A stretch of DNA of 64,000 nt from Delphinus delphis (taxonomy: Eukaryota > Chordata > Mammalia > Artiodactyla > Delphinidae). The position numbers were made by a program, and so were the translations under genes. This document shows, piece after piece, positions 11,413 to 24,117 of the stretch (positions are counted from its first letter, which is position 1; each line of letters opens with the position of its first letter). The stretch covers positions 1,736,001 through 1,800,000 of the forward strand of contig NW_027192659.1 of the NCBI RefSeq assembly GCF_949987515.2, given 5' to 3'. The notes under the pieces are model-generated. The model had not been told where the DNA came from and ran no database searches. It was given only the letters and a program-made list of their open reading frames with translations.

Positions 11413-12992
11413 TTGGCCAAAAAGGGCGTATGCGTTTTTTCCTGAATATATTCAGGAAAAAACGCATACGCCCTTTTTGGCCAAGTGCATCATTGTGGAC
11501 GTTCTGCCTCTTTTCCTATGCTTTCAATGCAATTCCAGTCTACCTCCTGAAATCGGTTTCCTGCAATTCTGCCCCGCTTTCAAGTCCTCTTGGCAGCCTT
11601 ACTTCAGTCTATTTTTGGACGATAGCTGTCATTTATAACTCTGCAGGTTTGTGAATTACAGTGCCCCTGAGCTCCTTTCTTCAACTTGCTTTCTTGTGAG
11701 CTGGCCGCAACACCGCAGGATGGCTTCAGGCCCTAATCTGGTTCCGGCCCGGCACGCTGAGCCTTTGGTTATTTCCTCTTCCTGGTGGGAAATGAGAGTT
11801 AAATTTGCCCGTCCAGACACCTCCAGCTAGTCTCTCATTGGTTCTCACTATTCCTGTTCATCTTCCGCAGAAATTGCAAACGGGGCCAAACAGGAGGTTA
11901 AAGGGACAGACTCTCCAAGTGGGGAGAGTGTTAGTAAAGCGTCTGGAATATTGCACCCGAGTACCAGGGGAGGAAAACTGAGACATATTTGAACACGTCT
12001 CCCGTTCACACGGTTGATCATACTCTGGGTTCCACATGCATGTTTTAGCTGAAGGAAGAATACCTTAAACCTGGAGAGTTGAGACCCGTGGAATGGGTAC
12101 CATGCAATATGACTTCAAAGGGTCTTCATTTGCTCACCGAACCTCTCCAATCCTATCACTGCTGCGTTTATGCCCCTGTACACACGCTTGATTCTCTTTT
12201 GGAGACATAGCAATCCATAGGTTTTAAGATACTTACTAGTCAGGTACATTCTTAGGCGTTTAATATGTGGTTTTGAGTCCATTTCGTTGAGCAAGGAGTA
12301 GCTCTTGTCTATTCCATATTTGGCTTAAGGAACTTTATCTGTGCTCATTTCAATCTCTGGTTTTATGCAGCACCCCAACTCACCTTTCCCCTTAAGCAAG
12401 CATAAGTTGGTTTTCTAAATTTGAGACCCTGTTCTGTTTTGGAATGCAGTTCCTGTGTAGCCAAGTTTACATTCCGTGTATTAGTGATATCTTATGATGT
12501 TTCTTTTTCTGTGTGACTTATTTCAGTTAGAATCATCGTACCTGAGTCCACTCATGATGCTGCTACGGGCCTGATGACATAGATTTCATTGCTGAGTGAT
12601 ACTGCATTTTACGTAAGTACCACAAGTTCTTTATCCATTTTTCACTTTCTGTGATATTGAACTTGTACGGTAAACGAGGTTCTTGTAAACGGAGGCGTCC
12701 CAAACTTTGGGGTGGCTGTGTCTTTTTGATTTTAATTTCCCTAAGCTATAGGACCATAAGTGGAAGTGCCCTAGGTTCTGTTGCTTTGTTTTTTAGATGT
12801 TTCAGGAAACACCATACACTTCTCCTGAGTGTCTGTTGGCAATTTACATCCCGCCCATCAGCATAACAAGGCTCCCAGCTCTCCATGGCCTATCCTGCCT
12901 TTCTGGATTTTACACTTTTTTCAGATGGCCCTTTTGACCGGGGGGAAGTGAGACTTCATTGTAGTGCAGATTTCCTTTGCAAGCTTGCTTGG
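11413..12992. repeat. Satellite monomer 8 (1580 bp)
   Basis: Exact palindrome. The tail is subtype A with tgcattttacg near 12603 and tctcctgagtg near 12832. Confidence 0.9.
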
Positions 12993-14572
12993 TTGGCCAA
13001 AAAGGGCGTATGCGTTTTTTCCTGAATATATTCAGGAAAAAACGCATACACCCTTTTTGGCCAAGTGCATCATTGTGGACGTTCTGCCTCTTTTCCTATG
13101 CTTTCAATGCAATTCCAGTCTACCTCCTGAAATCGGTTTCCTGCAATTCTGCCCCGCTTTCAAGTCCTCTTGGCAGCCTTACTTCAGTCTATTTTTGGAC
13201 GATAGCTGTCATTTATAACTCTGCAGGTTTGTGAATTACAGTGCCCCTGAGCTCCTTTCTTCAACTCGCTTTCTTTTGAGCTGGCCGCAACACCGCAGGA
13301 TGGCTTCAGGCCCTAATCTGGTTCCGGTACGGCACGCTGAGCCTTTGGTTAATTCCTCTTCCTGGTGGGAAATGAGAGTTAAATTTGCCCGTCCAGACAC
13401 CTCCAGCTAGCCTCTCATTGGTTCTCACTATTCCTGTTCATCTTCCGCAGAAATTGCAAACTGGGCCAAACAGGAGGTTAAAGGCACTGACTCTCCAAGT
13501 GGGGAGAGTGTTAGTAAAGCGTCTGGAATGTTGCACCCGAGTACCAGGGTACGAAAACTGGGACATATTTGAACACGTCTCCCGATCACATGGTTGATCA
13601 TACTCTAGGTTCCTCATGCATGTTTTAGCTGAAGGAAGAATACCTTAAACCTGGGTAGTTGAAACCCGTGGAATGGGTACCATGCAATATGACTTCAAAG
13701 GGTCTTCATTTGCTCACCGAACCTCTCCAATCCTATCACTGCTGCGTTTATGCCCCTGTACACATGCTTGATTCTCTTTCGGAGACATAGCAATCCCTAG
13801 GTTTTAAGATACTTACTAGTCAGGTACATTCTTAGGCGTTTAATATGCGGTGTTGAGTCCATTTCGTTGAGCAAGGAGTAGCTCTTGTCTATTCCATATT
13901 TGGCTTAAGGAACTTTATCTGTGCTCATTTCAATCTCTGGTTTTATGCAGCACCCCAACTCACCTTTCCCCTTAAGCAAGCATAAGTTGGTTTTCTAAAT
14001 TTGAGACCCTGTTCTGTTCTGTAATTCAGTTCCTGTGTAGCCAAGTTTACATTCCGTGTAATACTGATATCTTATGATGTTTCTTTTTCTGTGTGACTTA
14101 TTTCAGTTAGAATCATCATACCTGAATCCACTCATAGTGCTACTAAGGGCCTGATGACACAGATTTCATTGCTGAGTGATATTGCTTTGTAAGTAAATAC
14201 CACAACTTTTTTATCCATTTTTCATTTTCTGCGATGTTGAACTTGTACTGTAAACGAGGTTCTTGTAAACAGAGCCGTTCCAAACTTTGGGGTGGCTGTG
14301 TCTTTTTGATTTTAAATTCCCTAAGCTATAGGACCATAAGTGGAAGTGCCCTAGGCTCTGTTGCTTTGTTTTTTAGATGTTTCAGGAAACACCATACACT
14401 TCTCCCGAGTGGTTGTTGGCAATTTACATCCCGCCCTTCAGCATAACAAGGCTCCCAGTTCTCCATGGCCTGTCCTGCCTTTCTGGATTTTACACTTTTT
14501 TCAGATGGCCCTTTTGACCGCGGGGAAGTGAGACTTCATTGTAGTGCAGATTTCCTTTGCAAGCTTGCTTGG
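12993..14572. repeat. Satellite monomer 9 (1580 bp)
   Basis: One CpG-type change in the right arm (acaccc for acgccc near 13049). The subtype B tail shares cattttctgcg and gaccgcgggg with monomers 6 and 7, showing sequence exchange across several units. Confidence 0.9.
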
Positions 14573-16151
14573 TTGGCCAAAAAGGGCGTATGCGTTTTTT
14601 CCTGAATATATTCAGGAAAAAACGCATACGCCCTTTTTGGCCAAGTGCATCATTGTGGACGTTCTGCCTCTTTTCCTATGCTTTCAATGCAATTCCAGTC
14701 TACCTCCTGAAATCGGTTTCCTGCAATTCTGCCCCGCTTTCAAGTCCTCTTGGCAGCCTTACTTCAGTCTATTTTTGGACGATAGCTGTCATTTATAACT
14801 CTGCAGGTTGGTGAATTACAGTGCCCCTGAGCTCCTTTCTTCAACTCGCTTTCTTTTGAGCTGGCCGCAACACTGCAGGATGGCTTCAGGCCCTAATCTG
14901 GTTCTGACACGGCACACTGAGCCTTTGGTTATTTCCTCTTCCTGGTGGGAAATGAGAGATAAATTTGCCCGTCCAGACACCTCCAGCTAGCCTCTCATTT
15001 GTTCTCGCTATTCCTGTTCATCTTCCGCAGAAATTGCAAACTGGGCCAAACAGGAGGTTAAAGGCGCTGACTTTCCAAGTGGGGAGAGTGTTAGTAAAGC
15101 GTCTGGAATGTTGCACCCGAGTACCAGGGGAGGAAAACTGAGACATATTTGAACACGTCTCCCATTCACATGGTTGATCATACTTGGGTTCCACATGCAT
15201 GTTTTAGCTGAAGGAAGAATACCTAAAACATGGGTAGTTGAAACCCGTGGAATGGGTACCATGCAATATGACTTCAAAGGGTCTTCATTTGCTCACCGCA
15301 CCTCTCCAATCCTATCACTGCTGCGTTTATGCCCCTGTACACATGCTTGATTCTCTTTCGGAGACATAGCAATCCATAGGTTTTAAGATACTTACTAGTC
15401 AGGTACATTCTTAGGCGTTTAATATGCGGTGTTGAGTCCATTTCGTTGAGCAAGGAGTAGCTCTTGTCTATTCCATATTTGGCTTAAGGAACTTTATCTG
15501 TGCTCATTTCAATCTCTGGTTTTATGCAGCACCCCAACTCACCTTTCCCCTTAAGCAAGCATAAGTTGGTTTTCTAAATTTGAGACCCTGTTCTGTTCTG
15601 TAATTCAATTCCTGTGTAGCCAAGTTTACATCCCGTGTATTACTGATATCTTATGATGTTTCTTTTTCTGTGTGACTTATTTCAGTTAGAATCATCATAC
15701 CTGAATCCACTCATTGTGCTGCTAAGGGCCTGATGACACAGATTTCATTGCTGAGTGATATTGCTTTGTAAGTAAATACCACAACTTCTTTATCCATTTT
15801 TCACTTTCTGCGATGTTGAACTTGTACTGTAAATGAGGTTCTTGTAAACAGAGCCGTTCGAAACATTGGGGTGGCTGTGTCTTTTTGATTTTAATTTCCC
15901 TAAGCTATAGGACCATAAGTGGAAGTGCCCTAGGTTCTGTTGCTTTGTTTTTTAGATGTTTCAGGAAACACCATACACTTCTCCCGAGTGGTTGTTGGCA
16001 ATTTCCATCCCGCCCATCAGCATAACAAGGCTCCCAGTTCTCCATGGCCTGTCCTGCCTTTCTGGATTTTACCCTTTTTTCAGATGGCCCTTTTGACCGG
16101 GGGGAAGTGAGACTTCATTGTAGTGCAGATTTCCTTTGCAAGCTTGCTTGG
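14573..16151. repeat. Satellite monomer 10 (1579 bp)
   Basis: Exact palindrome. Private gcaggttggtg near 14805. The tail is subtype B with ttcgaaacattgg near 15857, a combination seen again at the end of monomer 31. Confidence 0.9.
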
Positions 16152-17731
16152 TTGGCCAAAAAGGGCGTATGCGTTTTTTCCTGAATATATTCAGGAAAAA
16201 ACGCATACGCCCTTTTTGGCCAAGTGCATCATTGTGGACGTTCTGCCTCTTTTCCTATGCTTTCAATGCAATTCCAGTCTACCTCCTGAAATCGGTTTCC
16301 TGCAATTCTGCCCCGCTTTCAAGTCCTCTTGGCAGCCTTACTTCAGTCTATTTTTGGACGATAGCTGTCATTTATAACTCTGCAGGTTTGTGAATTACAG
16401 TGCCCCTGAGCTCCTTTCTTCAACTCGCTTTCTTTTGAGCTGGCCGCAACACCGCAGGATGGCTTCAGGCCCTAATCTGGTTCCGGTACGGCACGCTGAG
16501 CCTTTGGTTATTTCCTCTTCCTGGTGGGAAATGAGAGTTAAATTTGCCCGTCCAGACACCTCCAGCTAGCCTCTAATTGGTTCTCACTATTCCTGTTCAT
16601 CTTCCGCAGAAATTGCAAACTGGGCCAAACAGGAGGTTAAAGGCGCTGACTCTCCAAGTGGGGAGAGTGTTAGTAAAGCGTCTGGAATGTTGCACCCGAG
16701 TACCAGGGGAGGAAAACTGAGACATATTTGAACACGTCTCCCATTCACATGGTTGATCATACTCTAGGTTCCACATGCATGTTTTAGCTGAAGGAAGAAT
16801 ACCTAAAACCTGGGTAGTTGAAACCCGTGGAATGGGTACCATGCAATATGACTTCAAAGGGTCTTCATTTGCTCACCGAACCTCTCCAATCCTATCACTG
16901 CTGCGTTTATGCCCCTGTACACATGCTTGATTCTCCTTCGGAGACATAGCAATCCATAAGTTTTAAGATACTTACTAGTCAGGTACATTCTTAGGCGTTT
17001 AATATGCGGTGTTGAGTCCATTTTGTTGAGCAAGGAGTAGCTCTTGTCTATTCCATATTTGGCTTAAGGAACTTTATCTGTGCTCATTTCAATCTCTGGT
17101 TTTATGCAGCACCCCAACTCACCTTTCCCCTTAAGCAAACATAAGTTGGTTTTCTAAATTTGAGACCCTGTTCTGTTCTGTAATTCAGTTCCTGTGTAGC
17201 CAAGTTTACATTCCGTGTATTACTGATATCTTATGATGTTTCTTTTTCTGTGTGACTTATTTCAGTTAGAATCATCATACCTGAATCCACTCATTGTGCT
17301 GTTAAGGGCCTGTTGACACAGATTTCATTGCTGAGTGATATTGCTTTGTAAGTAAATACCACAACTTTTTTATCCATTTTTCACTTTCTGCGATGTTGAA
17401 CTTGTACTGTAAACGAGGTTCTTGTAAACAGAGCCATTCGAAACTTTGGGGTGGCTGTGTCTTTTTGATTTTATATTCCCTAAGCTATAGGACCATAAGT
17501 GGAAGTGCCCTAGGCTCTGTTGCTTTGTTTTTTAGATGTTTCAGGAAACACCATACATTTCTCCCGAGTGTTTGTTGGCAATTTACATCCCGCCCTTCAG
17601 CATAACAAGGCTCCCAGTTCTCCATGGCCTGTCCTGCCTTTCTGGATTTTACACTTTTTTCAGATGGCCATTTTGACCGGGGGGAAGTGAGACTTCATTG
17701 TAGTGCAGATTTCCTTTGCCAGCTTGCTTGG
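16152..17731. repeat. Satellite monomer 11 (1580 bp)
   Basis: Exact palindrome. Tail subtype B with gccattcgaaac, ttatattccc and ggccattttg. The otherwise frequent AAGCTT beside the next palindrome is lost here (tgccagcttgc near 17717). Confidence 0.9.
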
Positions 17732-19310
17732 TTGGCCAAAAAGGGCGTATGCGTTTTTTCCTGAATATATTCAGGAAAAAACGCATACGCCCTTTTTGGC
17801 CAAGTGCATCATTGTGGACGTTCTGCCTCTTTTCCTATGCTTTCAATGCAATTCCAGTCTACCTCCTGAAATCGGTTTCCTGCAATTCTGCCCCGCTTTC
17901 AAGTCCTCTTGGCAGCCTTACTTCAGTCTATTTTTGGACGATAGCTGTCATTTATAACTCTGCAGGTTTGTGAATTACAGTGCCCCTGAGCTCCTTTCTT
18001 CAACTCGCTTTCTTTTGAGCTGGCCGCAACACTGCAGGATGGCTTCAGGCCCTAATCTGGTTCTGGCACGGCACACTGAGCCTTTGGTTATTTCCTCTTC
18101 CTGGTGGGAAATGAGAGATAAATTTGCCCGTCCAGACACCTCCAGCTAGCCTCTCATTGGTTCTCGCTATTCCTGTTCATCTTCCGCAGAAATTGCAAAC
18201 TGGGCCAAACAGGAGGTTAAAGGGACTGACTTTCCAAGTGGGGAGAGTGTTAGTAAAGCGTCTGGAATGTTGCACCCGAGTACCAGGGGAGGAAAACTGA
18301 GACATATTTGAACACGTCTCCCATTCACATGGTTGATCATACTTGGGATCCACATGCATGTTTTACCTGAAGGAAGAATACCTAAAACCTGGGTAGTTGA
18401 AACCCGTGGAATGGGTACCATGCAATATGACTTCAAAGGGTCTTCATTTGCTCACCGCACCTCTCGAATCCTATCACTGCTGCGTTTATGCCCCTGTACA
18501 CATGCTTGATTCTCTTTCGGAGACATAGCAATCCATAGGTTTTAAGATACTTACTAGTCAGGTACATTCTTAGGCGTTTAATATGGGGTGTTGAGTCCAT
18601 TTCGTTGAGCAAGGAGTAGCTCTTGTCTATTCCATATTTGGCTTAAGGAACTTTATCTGTGCTCATTTCAATCTCTGGTTTTATGCAGCACCCCAACTCA
18701 CCTTTCCCCTTAAGCAAGCATAAGTTGGTTTTCTAAATTTGAGACCCTGTTCTGTTCTGTAATTCAGTTCCTGTGTAGCCAAGTTTACATTCCGTGTATT
18801 AGTGATATCTTATGATGTTTCTTTTTCTGTGTGACTTATTTCAGTTAGAATCATCATACCTGAATCCACTCATTGTGCTGCTAAGGGCCTGATGACACAG
18901 ATTTCATTGCTGAGTGATATTGCTTTGTAAGTAAATACCACAACTTCTTTATCCATTTTTCACTTTCTGCGATGTTGAACTTGTACTGTAAATGAGGTTC
19001 TTGTAAACAGAGCCGTTCCAAACTTTGGGGTGGCTGTGTCTTTTTGATTTTAATTTCCCTAAGCTATATGACCATAAGTGGAAGTGCCCTAGGTTCTGTT
19101 GCTTTGTTTTTTAGATGTTTCAGGAAACACCATACACTTCTCCCGAGTGGTTGTTGGCAATTTCCATCCCGCCCATCAGCATAACAAGGCTCCCAGTTCT
19201 CCATGGTCTGTCCTGCCTTTCTGGATTTTACACTTTTTTCAGATGGCCCTTTTGACCGGGGGGAAGTGAGACTTCATTGTAGTGCAGATTTCCTTTGCAA
19301 GCTTGCTTGG
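17732..19310. repeat. Satellite monomer 12 (1579 bp)
   Basis: Exact palindrome. Private GGATCC near 18347 and tttacctgaag. Its last ~720 bp already match the end of monomer 19, so the large higher-order duplication starts inside this unit. Confidence 0.9.
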
Positions 19311-20888
19311 TTGGCCAAAAAGGGCGTATGCGTTTTTTCCTGAATATATTCAGGAAAAAACGCATACGCCCTTTTTGGCCAAGTGCATCATTGTGGACGT
19401 TCTGCCTCTTTTCCTATGCTTTCAGTGCAATTCCTGTCTACCTCCTGAAATCGGTTTCCTGCAATTCTGCCCCGCTTTCAAGTCCTCTTGGCAGCCTTAC
19501 TTCAGTCTATTTTTGGACGATAGCTGTCATTTATAACTCTGCAGGTTTGTGAATTACAGTGCCCCTGAGCTCCTTTCTTCAACTCGCTTTCTTGTGACCT
19601 GGCCGCAACACCGCAGGATGGCTTCAGGCCCTAATCTGGTTCCGGCACGGCACGCTGAGCCTTTGGTTATTTCCTCTTCCTGGTGGGAAATGAGAGTTAA
19701 ATTTGCCCGTCCAGACACCTCCAGCTAGTCTCTCATTGGTTCTCGCTATTCCTGTTCATCTTCCACAGAAATTGCAAACTGGGCCAAACAGGAGGTTAAA
19801 GGCGCTGACTCTCCAAGTGGGGAGAGTGTTAGTAAAGCGTCTGGAATGTTGCACTCGAGTACCAGGGGAGGAAAACTGAGACATATTTGAACACGTCTCC
19901 CGTTCACATGGTTGATCATACTTGGGTTCCACATGCATCTTTTAGCTGAAGGAAGAATACCTTAAACCTGGGTATTTGAAACCCGTGGAATGGGTACCAT
20001 GCAATATGACTTCAAAGGGTCTTCATTTGCTCACCGAACCTCTCCAATCCTATCACTGCTGCGTTTATGCCCCTGTACACATGCTTGATTCTCTTTCGGA
20101 GACATAGCAATCCATAGGTTTTAAGATACTTACTAGTCAGGTACATTCTTAGGCGTTTAATATGGGGTGTTGAGTCCATTTCATTGAGCAAGGAGTAGCT
20201 CTTGTCTATTCCATATTTGGCTTAAGGAACTTTATCTGTGCTCATTTCAATCTCTGGTTTTATGCAGCACCCCAACTCACCTTTCCCCTTAAGCAAGCAT
20301 AAGTTGGTTTTCTAAATTTGAGACCCTGTTCTGTTCTGTAATTCAGTTCCTGTGTAGCCAAGTTTACATTCCGTGTATTACTGATATCTTATGATGTTTC
20401 TTTTTCTGTGTGACTTATTTCAGTAGAATCATCATACCTGAATCCACTCATTGTGCTGCTAAGGGCCTGATGACACAGATTTCATTGCTGAGTGATATTG
20501 CTTTGTAAGTAAATACCACAACTTCTTTATCCATTTTTCACTTTCTGCGATGTTGAACTTGTACTGTAAACGAGGTTCTTGTAAACAGAGCCGTTCCAAA
20601 CTTTGGGGTGGCTGTGTCTTTTTCATTTTAATTTCCCTAAGCTATAGGACCATAAGTGGAAGTGCCCTAGGCTCTGTTGCTTTGTTTTTTAGATGTTTCA
20701 GGAAACACCATACACTTCTACCCAGTGGTTGTTGGCAATTTACATCCCGCCCATCAGCATAACAAGGCTCCCAGTTCTCCATGGCCTGTCCTGCCTTTCT
20801 GGATTTTACACTTTTTTCAGATGGCCCTTTTGACTGGGGGGAAGTGAGACTTCATTGTAGTGCAGATTTCCTTTGCAAGCTTGCTTGG
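19311..20888. repeat. Satellite monomer 13 (1578 bp), block A unit 1
   Basis: Exact palindrome. Diagnostic ttcagtgcaattcctgtct near 19422, tttcattgagc near 20179 and a 1-nt deletion in cagtagaatc near 20421. All three recur in monomer 20. Confidence 0.9.
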
Positions 20889-22467
20889 TTGGCCAAAAAG
20901 GGCGTATGCGTTTTTTCCTGAATATATTCAGGAAAAAACGCATACGCCCTTATTGGCCAAGTGCATCATTGTGGACGTTCGGCCTCTTTTCCTATGCTTT
21001 CAATGCAATTCCAGTCTACCTCCTGAAATTGGTTTCCTGCAATTCTGCCCTGCTTTCAAGTCCTCTTGGCAGCCTTACTTCCGTCTATTTTTGGACGATA
21101 GCTGTCATTTATAACTCTGCAGGTTTGTGAATTACAGTGCCCCTGAGCTGCTTTATTCAACTCGCTTTCGTTTGAGCTGGCCGCAACACCGCAGGATGTC
21201 TTCAGGCCCTAATCTGGTTCCGGCCCGGCACGCTGAGCCTTTGTTTATTTCCTCTTCCTGGTGGGAAATGAGAGTTAAATTTGCCCGTCCAGACACCTCC
21301 AGCTAGCCTCTCATTGGTTCTCGCTATTCCTGTTCATCTTCCACAGAAATTGCAAACTGGGCCAAACAGGAGGTTAAAGGGACTGACTCTCCAAGTCGGG
21401 AGAGTGTTAGTAAAGCGTCTGGAATGTTGCACCCGAGTACCAGGGGAGGAAAACTGAGACATATTTGAACACGTCTCCCGATCACATGGTTGATCATACT
21501 TGGGTTCCACATGCATGTTTTAGCTGAAGGAAGAATACCTAAAACCTGGGTAGTTGAAACCCGTGAAATGGGTACCATGCAATATGACTTCAAAGGGTCT
21601 TCATTTGCTCACCGAACCTCTCCAATCCTATCACTGCTGCGTTTATGCCCCTGTACACATGCTTGATTCTCTTTCGGAGACATAGCAATCCATAGGTTTT
21701 AAGATACTTACTAGTCAGGTACATTCTTAGGCGTTTAATATGCGGTGTTGAGTCCATTTCGTTGAGCAAGGAGTAGCTCTTGTCTATTCCATATTTGGCT
21801 TAAGGAACTTTATCTGTGCTCATTTCAATCTCTGGTTTTATGCAGCACCCCAACTCACCTTTCCCCTTAAGCAAGCATAAGTTGGTTTTCTAAATTTGAG
21901 ACCCTGTTCTGTTTTGGAATGCAGTTCCTGTGTAGCCAAGTTTACATTCCGTGTATTAGTGATATCTTATGATGTTTCTTTTTCTGTGTGACTTATTTCA
22001 GTTAGAATCATCGTACCTGAATCCACTCATTGTGCTGCTAAGGGCCTGATGACATAGATTTCATTGCTGAGTGATATTGCTTTGTAAGTAAATACCACAA
22101 CTTCTTTATCCATTTTTCACTTTCTGCGATGTTGAACTTGTACTGTAAACGAGGTTCTTGTAAACAGAGCCGTTCCAAACTTTGGGGTGGCTGTGTCTTT
22201 TTGATTTTAATTTCCCTAAGCTATAGGACCATAAGTGGAAGTGCCCTAGGCTCTGTTGCTTTGTTTTTTAGATGTTTCAGGAAACACCATACACTTCTCC
22301 CAAGTGGTTGTTGGCAATTTACATCCCGCCCATCAGCATAACAAGGCTCCCAGTTCTCCATGGCCTGTCCTGCCTTTCTGGATTTTACACTTTTTTCAGA
22401 TGGCCCTTTTGACCGGGGGGAAGTGAGACTTCATTGTAGTGCAGATTTCCTTTGCAAGCTTGCTTGG
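20889..22467. repeat. Satellite monomer 14 (1579 bp), block A unit 2
   Basis: One right-arm substitution (cttattgg for ctttttgg). Diagnostic gttcggcc near 20978 and gagctgctt near 21146, both found again in monomer 21. Confidence 0.9.
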
Positions 22468-24045
22468 TTGGCCAAAAAGGGCGTATGCGTTTTTTCCTGA
22501 ATATATTCAGGAAAAAACGCATACGCCCTTTTTGGCCAAGTGCATCATTGTGGACGTTCTGCCTCTTTTCCTATGCTTTCAATGCAATTCCAGTCTACTT
22601 CCTGAAATCGGTTTCCTGCAATTCTGCCCCACTTTCAAGTCCTCTTGGCAGCCTTACTTTAGTCTATTTTTGGACGATAGCTGTCATTTATAACTCTGCA
22701 GGTTTGTGAATTACAGTGCCCCTGAGCTCCTTTCTTCAACTCGCTTTCTTGTGACCTGGCCGCAACACCGCAGGATGGCTTCAGGCCCTAATCTGGTTCC
22801 GGCCCGGCATGCTGAGCCTTTGGTTAATTCCTCTTCCTGGTGGGAAATGAGAGGTAAATTTGCCTGTTCAGACACCTCCAGCTAGTCTCTCATTGGTTCT
22901 CGCTATTCCTGTTCATCTTCCGCAGAAATTGCAAACTGGGCCAAACAGGAGGTTAAAGGGACTGACTCTCCAAGTCGGGAGAGTGTTAGTAAAGCGTCTG
23001 GAATATTGCACCCGAGTACCAGGGTACGAAAACTGAGACATATTTGAACATGTCTCCCGATCACATGGTTGATCATACTCTAGGTTCCACATGCATGTTT
23101 TAGCTGAAGGAAGAATACCTTAAACCTGGGTAGTTGAAACCCTTGGAATGGGTACCATGCAATATGACTTCAAAGGGTCTTCATTTGCTCACCGAACCTC
23201 TCCAATCCTATCACTGCTGCGTTTATGCCCCTGTACACATGCTTGATTCTCTTTCGGAGACATAGCAATCCATAGGTTTTAAGATACTTACTAGTCAGGT
23301 ACATTCTTAGGCGTTTAATATGCGGTGTTGAGTCCATTTCGTTGAGCAAGGAGTAGCTCTTGTCTATTCCATATTTGGCTTAAGGAACTTTATCTGTGCT
23401 CATTTCAATATCTGGTTTTATGCAGCACCCCAACTCACCTTTCCCCTTAAGCAAGCATAAGTTGGTTTTCTAAATTTGAGACCCTGTTCTGTTTTGGAAT
23501 GCAGTTCCTGTGTAGCCAAGTTTACATTCCGTGTATTAGTGATATCTTATGATGTTTCTTTTTCTGTGTGACTTATTTCAGTTAGAATCATCGTACCTGA
23601 ATCCACTCACTGTGCTTCTAAGGGCCTGATGACATAGATTTCATTGCTGAGTGATATTGCTTTGTAAGTAAATACCACAACTTCTTTATCCATTTTTCAC
23701 TTTCTGCGATGTTGAACTTGTACTGTAAACGAGGTTCTTGTAAACAGAGCCGTTCCAAACTTTGGGGTGGCTGTGTCTTTTTGATTTTAATTTCCCTAAG
23801 CTATAGGACCATAAGTGGAAGTGCCCTAGGCTCTGTTGCTTTGTTTTTTAGATGTTTCAGGAAACACCATACACTTCTCCCAAGTGTCTGTTGGCAATTT
23901 ACATCCCGCCCATCAGCATAACAAGGCTCCCTTTTCTCAATGGCCTGTTGCCTTTCTGGATTTTACACTTTTTTCAGATGGCCCTTTTGACCGGGGGGAA
24001 GTGAGACTTCATTGTAGTGCAGATTTCCTTTGCAAGCTTGCTTGT
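22468..24045. repeat. Satellite monomer 15 (1578 bp), block A unit 3
   Basis: Exact palindrome with private cctactttag-type changes in the following 200 bp (ctacttcct near 22595, ccccacttt near 22626). No full counterpart in block B: its place is missing there. The end carries a 2-bp deletion (cctgttgcc near 23944). Confidence 0.88.
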
Positions 24046-24117
24046 TTGGCCAAAAAGGGCCTATGCGTTTTTTCCTGAATATATTCAGGAAAAAACGCAT
24101 AGGCCCTTTTTGGCCAA
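24046..24117. repeat. Palindrome variant with matched changes in both arms
   Basis: Left arm gggcctatgcg and right arm cgcataggccc differ from consensus at the same paired position, so the 36-bp arms remain exact complements. Monomer 22 shares only the right-arm change. Confidence 0.9.

Noticed and set aside
18341..18360. Loss and gain of restriction-site motifs (AAGCTT, GGATCC, GGTACC) as regulatory features
   Set aside because: They are useful only as variant markers. There is no sign of regulatory meaning.
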